Below, in pieces: positions 46,913 to 58,262 of a stretch of DNA of 64,000 bases. The notes under the pieces are model-generated. The model saw nothing but the letters and a program-made list of their open reading frames with translations. It was not told the origin of the DNA and did not search any database. This stretch comes from Kaistia algarum (lineage in GTDB: Bacteria; Pseudomonadota; Alphaproteobacteria; Rhizobiales; Kaistiaceae), in the NCBI RefSeq assembly GCF_026343945.1, contig NZ_JAPKNJ010000005.1, positions 62,001 to 126,000 of the forward strand, in the 5' to 3' direction. Position 1 is the first letter of the stretch; each line of letters begins with the position of its first letter. The translations under genes and the position numbers were made by a program.

Positions 46913-47809
46913 GTGCCGCCGTTTCAGCGCCTTTGCGCGCCCGCCCTGATCGCCGTCGGCCTCTTGGCGGGGCCGGTCAATGGCGCGAGCGCAGAGGGGC
47001 GAGCTTGCCCCATTGTCAACACGCTGACGGGTCGGCCCGATCCGGCGCACTTTGTATCGCCGCCCGAGGCCAACAACGATGACAAGGCGCCCATTCCTTG
47101 CAATAGCTGCGCGGACCCGGCCAATATTTCGCAGAAGACCTGCGGCGTCTATCGCTTCCTCAACTCGGAAGCCTGCGCGATCGGCCATTGCGCCGACGGT
47201 CAGGGCGAGTTCGTCTTCCATAAGGAGGACGGGCGCGACTTTGCCCTGCAATATGACACGCGCTACCGAAATCCCGCGCGCTTTCCGAAGGCGCGCGGCG
47301 AGAACTGCCGCTTCCTCGTCTGGGCGACGCAGCCCGTCGTCGGGATCGAGGATACGAACACGTTTGCGGGGCGCAACTATTGGCTGGACGCCTATCTCGC
47401 GTCCCAGACCCTGGTCGAGCCGCCCTTCCCGCGCGACGACCTGGCGCTCGCCATCCAGCCGGCGACGACGCGCGGACAGCACCAGTTCCACATCCATATC
47501 GGCACGCTGCTGCCGGCCTATCGAACCGCTCTGGCCGGGCTGGATCCGACTTCCACGCGCCTCAGCGTCAACGGCTACGATTTCCGCGTCCGCTTCCTCA
47601 AGGTCGGCTCCGGAAAGACGCCGTTCGAGGGCGTCGACCTATTCTCCATCGTCCGCGATATGCTGCCGGCCCGGGCCACCGATCTGCCTGACTATGGCGT
47701 GCTGGCCGCGGTGACGGACGGCGGGACCGGGATCTGGGTGCTTGCGGCCAGACGCTTCGACCGCATCCAGCTCAACTACCGGCAGAAAGAGGAATGCCGC
47801 CTGCGCTGA
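46913..47809 (+). CDS. CDP-diacylglycerol diphosphatase-like secreted protein
   Basis: The 298-residue product starts with a signal peptide (IAVGLLAGPVNGASA) and has a HIT-like catalytic stretch QHQFHIHIGTL that matches CDP-diacylglycerol pyrophosphatases (Cdh, PF02611). VVGIEDTN and YLASQTLV are the upstream family elements. It has six or more cysteines, suggesting a disulfide-stabilised periplasmic enzyme. A GTG start at 46913 after GGGGAG is chosen; a TTG at 46892 is possible. It is convergent with a nucleoside-hydrolase-like gene. Confidence 0.72.
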   Translation: MPPFQRLCAPALIAVGLLAGPVNGASAEGRACPIVNTLTGRPDPAHFVSPPEANNDDKAPIPCNSCADPANISQKTCGVYRFLNSEACAIGHCADGQGEFVFHKEDGRDFALQYDTRYRNPARFPKARGENCRFLVWATQPVVGIEDTNTFAGRNYWLDAYLASQTLVEPPFPRDDLALAIQPATTRGQHQFHIHIGTLLPAYRTALAGLDPTSTRLSVNGYDFRVRFLKVGSGKTPFEGVDLFSIVRDMLPARATDLPDYGVLAAVTDGGTGIWVLAARRFDRIQLNYRQKEECRLR

Positions 47810-47871
47810 CCGATACGAGCGCCTCAGCGTCCCGACGCCGCGATCGGGGGCCGTCCATCGGAAAGGCCAGA

Positions 47872-47899
47872 CCTGCCAAGACGATCAAGGCTTGGCAGG
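47872..47899. terminator. Bidirectional terminator hairpin
   Basis: A perfect nine-base stem (CCTGCCAAG / CTTGGCAGG) with a ten-base loop lies between two convergent genes. The plus side is followed by GTTTGTC. It can serve both the CDP-diacylglycerol diphosphatase-like gene and the nucleoside-hydrolase-like gene. Confidence 0.7.
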
Positions 47900-47915
47900 G
47901 TTTGTCGGATGAACC

Positions 47916-48944
47916 TTACCGGAAGTGCGCGGCTGCGTTCGTATCCCGCGTCCAGATCCGAAGCAGTCTGGCGTTCGTGCGGGCGTGAGAGCCGCCGAGC
48001 ACCAGCGGTTCGTAGTGATGTCCAACCGGACCGAACAATTCGGGGTGCAGCAGATAGATCGCGGCGCTCTGATCCCACATCAGTGATTCTCCGCCGGGAC
48101 CTCCCGCTGAGGCTGGAACCTTCGTCGGGTTCCACGTGTGCTGATTGGCCAACAGCGCTGCCTTGAGAGAGCCCGGCAAGCCATCCGCGCGCAGACGCTC
48201 GACCATGTTAAGCGAAGGCTCGTAGAGAGGATCGCTTCCGCGCGGAACGTCGACCCAGTTCGTCTTGACGTTGGCGAGCAACTCCATCGCCGTCTTGCAG
48301 GCCGGCAGGTCGTAACCGCAATTGAACGAATATTTGCCCGGCTTCAGCGTCGGGTCGCCGATCGGCTTTCCCATCACCACGACGCGCTCCAGCTTCGACG
48401 CCAGAGCGGCGCTGTAGCGGATGAACGAAGTGTAGGTTCCGATGATGAGAACGTCGATCTTCCGGCAGTTCGCCGTTGCGCGGGAAAGCTCCGGCACAAA
48501 ATTGTGGAACGGCCGGCGGGCCGGCGTCAGCGGCGCGGCGAGCCAGTCATTGGCCCGGTTCATGGCAGCACGGAAATAGGGGAGCCACGGCCAGTTCTTG
48601 CGGAGTTCGGTTTCGGTGCGGTGCGTGTCGGCGCCGATGATGATCGGTATCTGGCGCTCGTTCGGCTCCGCGACCAGACGCGACAGCGCCGCTGCGCCCG
48701 ATTCGGCCATGGTATACCCTTCGGACGTCACGATCGCCGCGACGTGGCGGTTTCCGATCACGATCGGGATCGCCATCATGTCGTCAATGTCGAAATCGGT
48801 GTCGATGACAACGCATTTGTCGACCGCCGGCGCAGCGTAAGCCGACTGTGCCGTCACGGCGGAAAGGGCGACCAAGAGGGCGCCGAGCGCGGCCCGGAGC
48901 CAGGGGTTCCAGCGCGATCCGCCGGCCTCCTTAAGGAATATCAT
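47916..48944 (-). CDS. Secreted nucleoside hydrolase-family protein
   Basis: The 342-residue protein has an N-terminal signal peptide (AALGALLVALSAVTAQSAYA) and a nucleoside-hydrolase-like domain that begins VVIDTDFDIDDMMAIPIV, a variant of the calcium-binding DxDxGxDD motif in which Ile replaces Gly. Further family-like stretches are IPIIIGAD and LERVVVMGKPIG. It would act outside the cytoplasm. The motif change and divergent C-terminal half make catalysis on nucleosides uncertain. Confidence 0.75.
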   Translation of the reverse strand: MIFLKEAGGSRWNPWLRAALGALLVALSAVTAQSAYAAPAVDKCVVIDTDFDIDDMMAIPIVIGNRHVAAIVTSEGYTMAESGAAALSRLVAEPNERQIPIIIGADTHRTETELRKNWPWLPYFRAAMNRANDWLAAPLTPARRPFHNFVPELSRATANCRKIDVLIIGTYTSFIRYSAALASKLERVVVMGKPIGDPTLKPGKYSFNCGYDLPACKTAMELLANVKTNWVDVPRGSDPLYEPSLNMVERLRADGLPGSLKAALLANQHTWNPTKVPASAGGPGGESLMWDQSAAIYLLHPELFGPVGHHYEPLVLGGSHARTNARLLRIWTRDTNAAAHFR

Positions 48945-49261
48945 CGCGTATGTCTCGTCTCGTTCGAATGGTCCCGCGCGGCAAGAGCCAACGGGAACGA
49001 GCCATGGCGATCGCATAGCAGGCGCGGCCTCTCCGCCACGCGTCGATGTCGTTGCGATCGGCGTTTTGCAACACGCCAATCGGCCGTTCATCGTCCCCTG
49101 CCCGGTAATTCCTCAGCCCGTCCCAGCCAATCGTTACACAAGCGGTCCCGCCTTCGAAAGGGAGGCAGGCCGGAATTTGCATCATGGCCAATTAAAGATA
49201 AGCCAGCGGACCAGCAGGCGGGCCCGTCCGATCGGGTCGGGAGCGAGGCCTCCGAAGCCGC
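48945..49261. other. Intergenic region without recognised gene
   Basis: This 317-bp gap lies between two minus-strand genes. Short open frames occur but none has a convincing ribosome site or family resemblance. A promoter for the nucleoside-hydrolase-like gene is expected here, but no clear motif is assigned. Confidence 0.5.
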
Positions 49262-51115
<1,854 letters not shown>

Positions 51116-51268
51116 GAGACCTTGTTCGGCGGCCGGACGTCCAATCGGATTCGACGGCCGCTCCGTCGGTTTTCGATAGGCTCCTTGTACCGGCTGGGCC
51201 CGCCTCTGTCCATCGAACGGACCTGCGGCCCGTTCACGCTGTCTTGTCCGGCCGGTGAACCCCGAGGT

Positions 51269-52309
51269 TCAGAGCGCCGGCTCGACGACGACCTTGACGG
51301 CCGAACGCGACGTGACCAAGCCGATCCCGCGCTCGAATTCGGATAGCTTCAGGCGCTCCGTCACCAGCGCGCCCGGATCGACGCGGCCCGTTTCGACCAA
51401 CGCGATCACATCCGGCCAGATGCCGGGACTGCCAAGCGCTCCGCGGATCTCTATGTCGCTCGTCACGATCCGGTCGAGATCGATTCCGTCCGCCTTGCGG
51501 CCGGCGAAGAGTCCCTGAAGAATCAACCGGCCGCCGGGCGCGATCGCCGCGATCGCCGCATTGACGGCCGCAGGATTGCCAGTCGCCTCGATCACCACAC
51601 CGGGTCGCCGGCCATCGCCGATCTCGGCCAGCCGCTCGGCGACACGCCCATCCGCGACATCGATCGCCGCATCGGCACCCAGTCGCTCGGCAAGCGCCAG
51701 CCGGTGCGGCGTCGCGCCGACGACGCTGACGCGCCGCGCGCCGAAGGCGCGGGCCATCATCAGAAGCAGCAGCCCGATCGGCCCGTCGCCGAAGATGGCG
51801 ACATCGTCACGCGGCGAGACGGCGGCAAGGCGCACGCCGTTGAAGGCCACCGCCGCCGGCTCGATCAGCGCCGCCGCCTGCAGCGGCACCGATTTCGAAA
51901 TCCTGTGCAGGAAGAGCGCTGGAAACTCGATCCGCTCGGCAAAGCCGCCGCGCCGGCCCAAAATCCCGGTTTCGGTACGATTCGGACATTGATGGTAGCG
52001 GCCGGAGAGACAGACCGCGCAATGCATGCAGCCGACGCTGCACTCGCCGACGACCCGGTCACCCGCCGCGAAGCCTTCAACGCCGTCGCCGCAGGCGAGC
52101 ACCTCGCCGACCCATTCATGGCCAGGAACGACCGGATAATGCGCCATGCCGGAAGTGAAATAGGGCATGGTGCCATCGAAGATCTCGACATCCGTGCCAC
52201 AAATCCCGGTGGCGAGCACGCGGATCGACACCTGGCCCGGCGCCGGCGACACATCGGGGAATTCTTCTATCGCGACCCGCTTCGGCCCGTTGATTACGAC
52301 CGCCCTCAT
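51269..52309 (-). CDS. Zinc-dependent alcohol dehydrogenase (medium-chain family)
   Basis: This 346-residue MDR enzyme has the catalytic-zinc motifs GICGTDVEIFDG and PGHEWVGEVLACGDG and the structural-zinc cysteines in CSVGCMHCAVC with YHQCPN. The NAD-binding GDGPIGLLLLMMA is intact near residue 175. It resembles sorbitol/threonine-type dehydrogenases. It is divergent from guanine deaminase by 140 bp but no functional link is evident. The polyol or amino-alcohol substrate is unknown. Confidence 0.88.
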   Translation of the reverse strand: MRAVVINGPKRVAIEEFPDVSPAPGQVSIRVLATGICGTDVEIFDGTMPYFTSGMAHYPVVPGHEWVGEVLACGDGVEGFAAGDRVVGECSVGCMHCAVCLSGRYHQCPNRTETGILGRRGGFAERIEFPALFLHRISKSVPLQAAALIEPAAVAFNGVRLAAVSPRDDVAIFGDGPIGLLLLMMARAFGARRVSVVGATPHRLALAERLGADAAIDVADGRVAERLAEIGDGRRPGVVIEATGNPAAVNAAIAAIAPGGRLILQGLFAGRKADGIDLDRIVTSDIEIRGALGSPGIWPDVIALVETGRVDPGALVTERLKLSEFERGIGLVTSRSAVKVVVEPAL

Positions 52310-52449
52310 CGCGCAACGCCACGCATCATCATGTCCTCTGGTATTTCCGCCCGTGCCGCGAGATCGTGACGTCTCGTTCGCGGCGATTGTCAGTCGCCGC
52401 GCCGGCCCCGTCAATCAAGCGCGAAGGCGCCAGGGAAACTCCGATCATC

Positions 52450-53796
52450 ATGCGACGCGCCCTTCGCGGACCCACCCTCTCCTTCCGCGGCGACCCCTTC
52501 CGCCTGCCCTTCGAGGAGGCCGTGCACTTCCGGCCCGACGCGCTGATCGTGATCGAGGACGGTGTCATCGTCGCGGTCGAGGATGCTGCCACCGCCCTCG
52601 CCGCGCTGCCCGCCGACATCGAGGTCGACCACTATCCCGATGCGATCCTCTCGGCCGGCTTCATCGATGCGCATGTTCATTATCCACAAATGCAGATGAT
52701 CGGCGCCTATGGCGACGAGCTTCTGGCCTGGCTGGAGAAATACACCTTCGTCGCCGAGCAGGATTTCGCCGACGCGGCGCATGCGAGCGACGTTGCCGGA
52801 CGTTTCCTGCGCGAACTCCTGCGCGCCGGAACGACCACGGCCGCTGTCTATTGCACGGTGCATCCGGGCTCCGTCGAGGCGTTCTTCACGGAGTCGGAGC
52901 GCTTCAACACCCGCATGATCGCCGGCAAGGTGCTGATGGACCGCAACGCGCCGGAGGCGCTGCGCGACACCGCCGAGACCGGCTACGAGCAATCCAAAGC
53001 GCTGATCGAGCGCTGGCATGGCCGTGGCCGCCAGCTCTATTGCGTGACGCCCCGCTTCGCGCCCTCCTCCACGGAGGCACAGCTGGAAGAAGCCGGCCGG
53101 CTCTGGCGCGAGCATCCCGGCACCTATCTGCAGACGCATCTGTGCGAGAATCGCGGCGAGATCGACTGGGTGCGGCAGCTGTTCCCAGAGCGGAGTTCCT
53201 ATCTCGACGTCTATGACCATGCCGGCCTCACCGGCCCGTGCGCCATATTCGGCCATGCCGTTTACATGGACGAGACCGATTTCGCCTGCTGCCACCGCAC
53301 CGGCTCGGCGCTCGCCCATTGCCCGACTTCAAACCTTTTCCTCGGCAGCGGCCTCTTCAAGATGGTCGAGGCGCGTCGCACCGACCGGCCAGTGCACGTC
53401 GCGCTCGGCACCGATCTGGGTGCCGGCACCGCCTTCTCGCAGCTCCAGACCATGAACGAGGCCTACAAGGTGGCGAAGCTCGGCGGCACGACGCTGACGC
53501 CGGCCCAGGCCTTCTGGCTCGCAACCCGCGGCGCCGCCGAGGCGCTGCACCTCGACGATCGTCTCGGCACGATCGAGCCGGGCAAGGAGGCCGACATCAT
53601 CGTCCTCGACCCGAAGGCGACGCCGCTGCTCGAATTCCGCAGCGCCTATTGCCGCGACCTCTCCGAAACGCTCTCGGTCCTGATGACGCTCGGCGACGAC
53701 CGCGCCATCCGCGCAACCTATGTGGCCGGCGAGCGGGTCTATGACCGGGAGCGGAAAGAAGCATTTTGCTATGCGGGGGAAGGCCAGACCCAGTGA
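52450..53796 (+). CDS. guaD: Guanine deaminase
   Basis: GuaD converts guanine to xanthine and ammonia. The 448-residue amidohydrolase has the zinc-binding HVHYPQ motif preceded by SAGFIDA, the substrate-site THLCENRGEI, the metal ligand HAVYMDETD and the catalytic GTDLGAGT. ATG 52450 gives the normal N-terminus RRALRGPTLSFRGDPF. Product xanthine would need a xanthine dehydrogenase. Only the orphan medium and small molybdenum-hydroxylase subunits are in this window. Confidence 0.92.
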   Translation: MRRALRGPTLSFRGDPFRLPFEEAVHFRPDALIVIEDGVIVAVEDAATALAALPADIEVDHYPDAILSAGFIDAHVHYPQMQMIGAYGDELLAWLEKYTFVAEQDFADAAHASDVAGRFLRELLRAGTTTAAVYCTVHPGSVEAFFTESERFNTRMIAGKVLMDRNAPEALRDTAETGYEQSKALIERWHGRGRQLYCVTPRFAPSSTEAQLEEAGRLWREHPGTYLQTHLCENRGEIDWVRQLFPERSSYLDVYDHAGLTGPCAIFGHAVYMDETDFACCHRTGSALAHCPTSNLFLGSGLFKMVEARRTDRPVHVALGTDLGAGTAFSQLQTMNEAYKVAKLGGTTLTPAQAFWLATRGAAEALHLDDRLGTIEPGKEADIIVLDPKATPLLEFRSAYCRDLSETLSVLMTLGDDRAIRATYVAGERVYDRERKEAFCYAGEGQTQ

Positions 53797-53826
53797 ATTG
53801 AGCATGGGTGTCGCGCGCTCCCCTTC

Positions 53827-53849
53827 AACCCGTCCCTGGAGGGCGGGTT
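53827..53849. terminator. Terminator hairpin between convergent genes
   Basis: An imperfect stem AACCCG(T)CCC / GGGCGGGTT closes a TGGA loop. It lies between the guanine deaminase stop and the GH1 stop and could terminate both transcripts, although no long T-run follows. Confidence 0.6.
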
Positions 53850-53876
53850 CAAGCGGAAGCCGCAGTCTTCGCCCGC

Positions 53877-55271
53877 TTACACCCCCTTGGCGATAATTTC
53901 CCGATATGTCTCGAAGCTCTGCTTCCTTGTCCGCTTTTGCGTTTCGAAATCGACATGGATGATGCCGAAGCGGCGGTCATAGCCCTGCATCCATTCGAAA
54001 TTGTCGAACAGGCTCCAGACCATGTAGCCGCGCAGATCGACGCCGCCGGCACGCGCAGCAAGCGCCGCCTCAATGTGGCGGCTGATATAGTCGGCACGCA
54101 GCGGATCGAGGACGAGGCCGCGCTCGAAGCGCTCGTCGCTGTCTCCGAAACCGGCTCCGTTCTCGGTGATGTAGACCGGCGGATTGCCATAGTCGTCGCG
54201 GATGCGCTCCAACAGCAATTTCAGATATTCCGGCTTCACCGGGCCGTTGAAGGCCTGCGGCTTCGGATCGGGATTGTAGGCGCCCCAGCGAAAGTCGAGC
54301 GGCGCCTCGGCGGCGTGGCGCACGAAGGCCGGCGCGTAGAAATTGACGCCGAGGAAATCCGGCCGGTTGGCGGCGAGGATCGGGAAATCCGCTTCGACTG
54401 CCGCGAATTGCGGATCGCGGCGCGAGAATTCGGCCATGACTTCGTCCGGATAGCGGCCCTTGAACATCGCATCGAGGCACCAGCGATTGATGACGGCATC
54501 GGCGAGCCCCGCCGCCGCGACATCCTCCGGCGCGCCTTCCCGCTCGGGAAGCGTCGGCATCAGCGGCAGCGCCAGCCCGACCTCGCCCTTATATCCGGCA
54601 GCGCGGAAATCGCCGATCGTCTCAGCGCTCGCCAGCATCCAGTGATGCATGGGCAGCGCCTGCCGGCCCCATTGCGCATCGGTGATGGCGCCCGGATCGC
54701 CAAAGCCGCCCCGGGCGATCTCCACCATCGGTTCGATCAGGAAGAGATCGATAAACGGCTCGTTGAAGGTGATGAAGCTCTCCACCCGGTCGGCGAGGCG
54801 TTCACGCACGATGGCGGCATAGTCGCGGAACCAGCCAACGGAATCCCGGCTGCTCCAGCCGCCACGATCTTCCAGCGCCTGCGGCATGTCCCAGTGGAAC
54901 AAGGTCACCATCGGCGCGAGGCCTGCCTCGAGCAGATCGTCGACGAAGCGGCTGTAATGATCGAGCCCGGCTGCGTTCACCCGCCCCGTGCCCTCCGGCA
55001 GGATGCGGCTCCAGGCGAGCGAGAAACGGTAGCCGCCAAGACCCAGTTCGCGCATCAGCTGGATATCGGACAGATATTGCGCGCGGTCATAGGCATTGAT
55101 GGCGACATTGCCCGTCTGCTGCCTGCCCGTGCCCGGCTCCGTCACGCGGTAGAGATTGGTATAGACGTCCCAGTTGGAGAGGCCTTTGCCGTCCGCCTGC
55201 CACGCGCCCTCGACCTGATAGGCCGCGCTCGCCGCGCCCCACAGGAAAGTCTTCTCCTTGTTTCCGGCCAT
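53877..55271 (-). CDS. Beta-glucosidase, glycoside hydrolase family 1
   Basis: The 464-residue enzyme is a GH1 retaining glycosidase. The N-terminal signature FLWGAASAAYQVEGAW is followed by the acid/base Glu in ITFNEPF and the nucleophile Glu in VYITENGAGFGD. LRGYMVWSLFDNFEWMQGY closes the barrel. No signal peptide is present, so it acts in the cytoplasm on imported or phosphorylase-free disaccharides. GAGGAGACGAGG before the ATG supports the start. No transporter is adjacent. Confidence 0.94.
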   Translation of the reverse strand: MAGNKEKTFLWGAASAAYQVEGAWQADGKGLSNWDVYTNLYRVTEPGTGRQQTGNVAINAYDRAQYLSDIQLMRELGLGGYRFSLAWSRILPEGTGRVNAAGLDHYSRFVDDLLEAGLAPMVTLFHWDMPQALEDRGGWSSRDSVGWFRDYAAIVRERLADRVESFITFNEPFIDLFLIEPMVEIARGGFGDPGAITDAQWGRQALPMHHWMLASAETIGDFRAAGYKGEVGLALPLMPTLPEREGAPEDVAAAGLADAVINRWCLDAMFKGRYPDEVMAEFSRRDPQFAAVEADFPILAANRPDFLGVNFYAPAFVRHAAEAPLDFRWGAYNPDPKPQAFNGPVKPEYLKLLLERIRDDYGNPPVYITENGAGFGDSDERFERGLVLDPLRADYISRHIEAALAARAGGVDLRGYMVWSLFDNFEWMQGYDRRFGIIHVDFETQKRTRKQSFETYREIIAKGV

Positions 55272-55488
55272 CCTCGTCTCCTCTCCCATTCGCCTCGTGT
55301 CCGCGGCGATTACCGCCCAACATCGCGGCGAAGGCGCGGCGTGACACCGGCTGCGCAACAATCGCTCGCGATTGTCCACTAATCAGAGACAAGCTTGTTC
55401 TGACAGCCCGATTGCGCTTCGTCCTCGGCGCGCCGATCTTCGCCTCACGAAACGAATTCTCGCGAAACGAATATTAAGGAGCCACATC

Positions 55489-56439
55489 ATGGAACTCGCC
55501 CTCGGAGGCTTCCATCATCTGACCGCGATCACCGCGAATGCGTCGGGAAATCTCGATTTCTACACGCGCATCCTCGGCCTTCGCCTGGTCAAGAAGACCG
55601 TGAACCAGGACGACACCAGCGCCTATCACCTCTTCTATGGCGACGGTGCCGCGTCTCCCGGCTCGGACATCACCTTCTTCGACTGGCCGGCCAGCCCGGC
55701 GCGCCGCGGCAATCAGTCCGTCAGCCGCACCGGCTTCCGCGCCGATGGCGACAGCCTCGGCTGGTGGCGCGATCATCTGAAGGCTGCCGGCGTCAAGGCG
55801 AGCGACATCGCCGAGATCGGCGGCCGTCCGACCCTGAATTTCGAGGATCCGGAAGGCCAGCGCCTGGCGCTCGTCGCCAATGGCCAGCCCTTCGACGCCC
55901 ATCCCTGGGAAAGAAGCACCGTTCCGGCCGAACACCAGATCCTCGGCCTCGGTCCGATCACCATGAGCGTGCCGAACCTGGCGCCGACGCGGCAGGTGCT
56001 GGAGACGGTCATGAACATGAAGGAGGTGCGTGACTATCCGGTGAGCGCGATCTCGTCCAACACCGTGCATGTCTTCGAGATGGGCCCCGGCGGTCCGGCA
56101 GCCGAACTGCATGTCGCGGTCGAACCGGAACTGCCGCAGGCCCGCGAGGGCGCCGGCGGGGTCCATCACGTCGCCTTCCGCACGCCGGACTATGAAGGGC
56201 TGAAGGCCTGGACCGAGCGCGTGCGCGGCTTCCGCGTCCCCTCTAGCGGCGAAGTCGAGCGCTATTATTTCCGCTCGCTCTATTTCCGCGAGCCGAACGG
56301 CGTGCTCTTCGAGATCGCGACCGACATACCGGGCTTCGCCGCCGACGAGCCGATGGAAACGCTTGGCGAGAAGCTGTCGCTGCCGCCGTTCCTGGAAGGG
56401 CGCCGCGCCTCGATCGAAGCCAATCTGAAGCCGCTCTAG
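55489..56439 (+). CDS. mhqO: Ring-cleaving (VOC) dioxygenase, MhqO-like
   Basis: This 316-residue protein has two vicinal-oxygen-chelate modules. The first begins [20 protein letters not shown] and the second contains [12 protein letters not shown] and [16 protein letters not shown], with the likely metal His and Glu ligands. It matches hydroquinone-specific MhqO/LinE-like dioxygenases. AAGGAG seven bases before the ATG marks the start. It is followed by an MhqD-like hydrolase gene, the pairing known from quinone-resistance operons. Confidence 0.86.
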   Translation: MELALGGFHHLTAITANASGNLDFYTRILGLRLVKKTVNQDDTSAYHLFYGDGAASPGSDITFFDWPASPARRGNQSVSRTGFRADGDSLGWWRDHLKAAGVKASDIAEIGGRPTLNFEDPEGQRLALVANGQPFDAHPWERSTVPAEHQILGLGPITMSVPNLAPTRQVLETVMNMKEVRDYPVSAISSNTVHVFEMGPGGPAAELHVAVEPELPQAREGAGGVHHVAFRTPDYEGLKAWTERVRGFRVPSSGEVERYYFRSLYFREPNGVLFEIATDIPGFAADEPMETLGEKLSLPPFLEGRRASIEANLKPL

Positions 56440-56501
56440 CCAATTGCGGAGATGCTGGCGGCCTCGGCCGCCGGCATCTCCGCCCCGGAAAGGAACGCAA
56501 G

Positions 56502-57179
56502 ATGACCCTCACGACCACGCGCGGCCCCGCGCCGCATGGCGGGGCGAAGATCTGGCAGGCGGGCGCGCCGCTCGTCTCGGCCCGCGGTGCCATGGTGATG
56601 CTGCATGGCCGCGGTGCCACCGCCGACGACATCCTTTCGCTCTCGGCCCATTTCGGCGCCGACGACTTCGCATATCTGGCGCCACAGGCGTCCGGCCATC
56701 AATGGTACCCGCAGCGCTTCATGGAGCCGAAGGCGCGCAACGAGCCCTATCTCTCCGCGGCGCTCGCCAATGTCGCGGCGATCCTCGACGATCTGAACGC
56801 AACCGGAATTCCGGACGAGCGCATCGTCCTGCTCGGCTTCTCGCAAGGCGCCTGCCTGACGCTGGAGAGCGCCATCCGCCGGCCCCACCGCTATGGCGGC
56901 GTCGTGGCGCTCTCGGGCGGTCTGATCGGGACCGACGCCGAAGTGGCGGCGCCCGAGCCGGCCCTGGCGACGACGCCGGTCTTCCTCGGCTGCTCCGAGC
57001 GCGACCCGCACATCCCTCTGGAGCGCGTCGAGCTCAGCGCCGCGCGCTTTGCCGCATCCGGCGCGGATGTCGCCAAGCAGATCTATCGCGGCTCCGGCCA
57101 TGGCGTGAACCAGGAAGAGGTCGACTGGATCCGCGCGCTTCTTGCGACAATCTCAGTTGCGCCGACGTCAGCGGCTTGA
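56502..57179 (+). CDS. mhqD: Alpha/beta hydrolase, carboxylesterase MhqD-like
   Basis: The 225-residue serine hydrolase has the oxyanion segment MVMLHGRGATADDIL, the nucleophile elbow LLGFSQGACL, an Asp in CSERDPHIP and the catalytic His in GSGHGVNQEE. It resembles phospholipase/carboxylesterase proteins such as MhqD. It lies 62 bp downstream of the mhqO-like gene and 47 bp upstream of a tautomerase gene. A role in quinone or hydroquinone detoxification is inferred from the pairing. Confidence 0.87.
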   Translation: MTLTTTRGPAPHGGAKIWQAGAPLVSARGAMVMLHGRGATADDILSLSAHFGADDFAYLAPQASGHQWYPQRFMEPKARNEPYLSAALANVAAILDDLNATGIPDERIVLLGFSQGACLTLESAIRRPHRYGGVVALSGGLIGTDAEVAAPEPALATTPVFLGCSERDPHIPLERVELSAARFAASGADVAKQIYRGSGHGVNQEEVDWIRALLATISVAPTSAA

Positions 57180-57226
57180 CGCCACGCCACCCCTCGCCTC
57201 TCCTGAGGCTTCCAACGGAGGAAATC

Positions 57227-57412
57227 ATGCCGGAAGTCATCGTCTATGCCGTCGAAGGCCGCACGCTCGAACAGAAGCGAGGCCTCGTGAGGGATATCAC
57301 CGACGCGGTGGTCAAGAATTTCGGCGCCGCGCCAGAGGGCGTGACGATCCAGATCGTCGAGGCCCCGAAGACCGACAAGGCCAAAGGCGGCGTGCTGTTC
57401 TCGGAACGCTGA
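57227..57412 (+). CDS. 4-oxalocrotonate tautomerase family protein
   Basis: This 61-residue protein has the catalytic N-terminal proline expected after methionine removal (MPEVIVYAVEGRT) and the family core VKNFGAAPEGVTIQIVEA. It forms a small beta-alpha-beta unit that assembles into hexamers. GGAGG lies a few bases before the ATG. As the third gene of the mhqO-mhqD set it may isomerise the unsaturated keto acid formed after ring cleavage. Confidence 0.9.
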   Translation: MPEVIVYAVEGRTLEQKRGLVRDITDAVVKNFGAAPEGVTIQIVEAPKTDKAKGGVLFSER

Positions 57413-57678
57413 AGCCGGTCGCCCCGCCGGCCCGCACGGCGCTTCCCGGCCGCACCCAAGGAGGCGCAGGGCGGGGGTCCTATACGGCCGGACTCGCTTC
57501 GTCACATGGCGGAGACGGCTCATTGGGCCTTGTGGGACCGGGCGTCGAAAGCCGCGACAGAGCGGCGCCCGATCCTCCCGCCCCCGCCATCCACATCGAC
57601 GCCACCGGCCACGCAAGAAGACTTGTCTTCGGCAGCAAGGCCATGTATCACCCGCTTCGCGCTAAAGAGCGCCACCGC

Positions 57679-57768
57679 GGAGAGGTGGCAGAGTGGTCGA
57701 TTGCACCGCACTCGAAATGCGGCATACTCGCAAGGGTATCGGGAGTTCGAATCTCCCCCTCTCCGCCA
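57679..57768 (+). tRNA. tRNA-Ser (anticodon CGA)
   Basis: The sequence folds as a class II tRNA: acceptor stem GGAGAGG / CCTCTCC, anticodon stem CCGCA / TGCGG enclosing CTCGAAA with anticodon CGA, a long variable arm (TACTCGCAAGGGTA), the T-loop TTCGAAT and an encoded CCA end. It decodes UCG. It is followed by a stretch of decayed mobile genes, consistent with use as an integration site. No second copy of its 3' end was found within the next 4 kb by eye. Confidence 0.96.
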
Positions 57769-57785
57769 CTAAGTCCTTGTTTTTA

Positions 57786-58160
57786 TTACGTCTTTTGATT
57801 TTCGGAGACTGCGGCAGATAGTACCGTTGTTTCCGGCGCTTGCGGGCGGCCGATCTTGGGCTGGGTCCGAAGAGACTGCTTTTGCACCCGCTTTAGCCTG
57901 CTCTTCAGGTCCCTGTCTCCCTGGTAGCTTTCAGAGGTACCCAATTTTGCGATTTGGGGGACCGACTTTTTGCCCGACTGCACGGCTAGTCCTTTTTTCG
58001 ATCTTAAACGACCGCCGGCCGCTATCCTGCCGACAGGATTGGCCTTCTGCTCGATCGGTTTGATCGGATGCGCTCCTTTGCCCTGCGTGCAATAGGCGCC
58101 GACGAGTCGGAGGGCTTCCAATGTGGCGCGATCCCGACTGGATTTGCCACAGCAGGCCAC
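57786..58160 (-). CDS. Hypothetical basic protein in the tRNA-linked decayed region
   Basis: A 124-codon open frame with a GTG start encodes a lysine- and arginine-rich product (RLRSKKGLAVQSGKKSVPQ, SRLKRVQKQSLRTQPK) with three N-terminal cysteines. No family is recognised and the surrounding DNA is visibly degraded. It ends 18 bp from the tRNA-Ser gene. It could be a mobile-element remnant or not a gene. Confidence 0.3.
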   Translation of the reverse strand: MACCGKSSRDRATLEALRLVGAYCTQGKGAHPIKPIEQKANPVGRIAAGGRLRSKKGLAVQSGKKSVPQIAKLGTSESYQGDRDLKSRLKRVQKQSLRTQPKIGRPQAPETTVLSAAVSENQKT

Positions 58161-58262
58161 GAGATTCAGGCGCCTAACATTGGTATGGTGTTTCAGCCCC
58201 GGCCGCTTGGCTGCTTTTATGCAAGGAGATAGGCGTGCTGGGGCGACCAGAACGGCGCGGGA

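Noticed and set aside
53808..55382. A 524-codon plus-strand open frame
   Set aside because: It is the antisense shadow of the GH1 beta-glucosidase, whose catalytic motifs are clear.
57142..57798. Open frame running across the tautomerase and tRNA-Ser genes
   Set aside because: It overlaps a structurally perfect tRNA and a recognised tautomerase in another frame.
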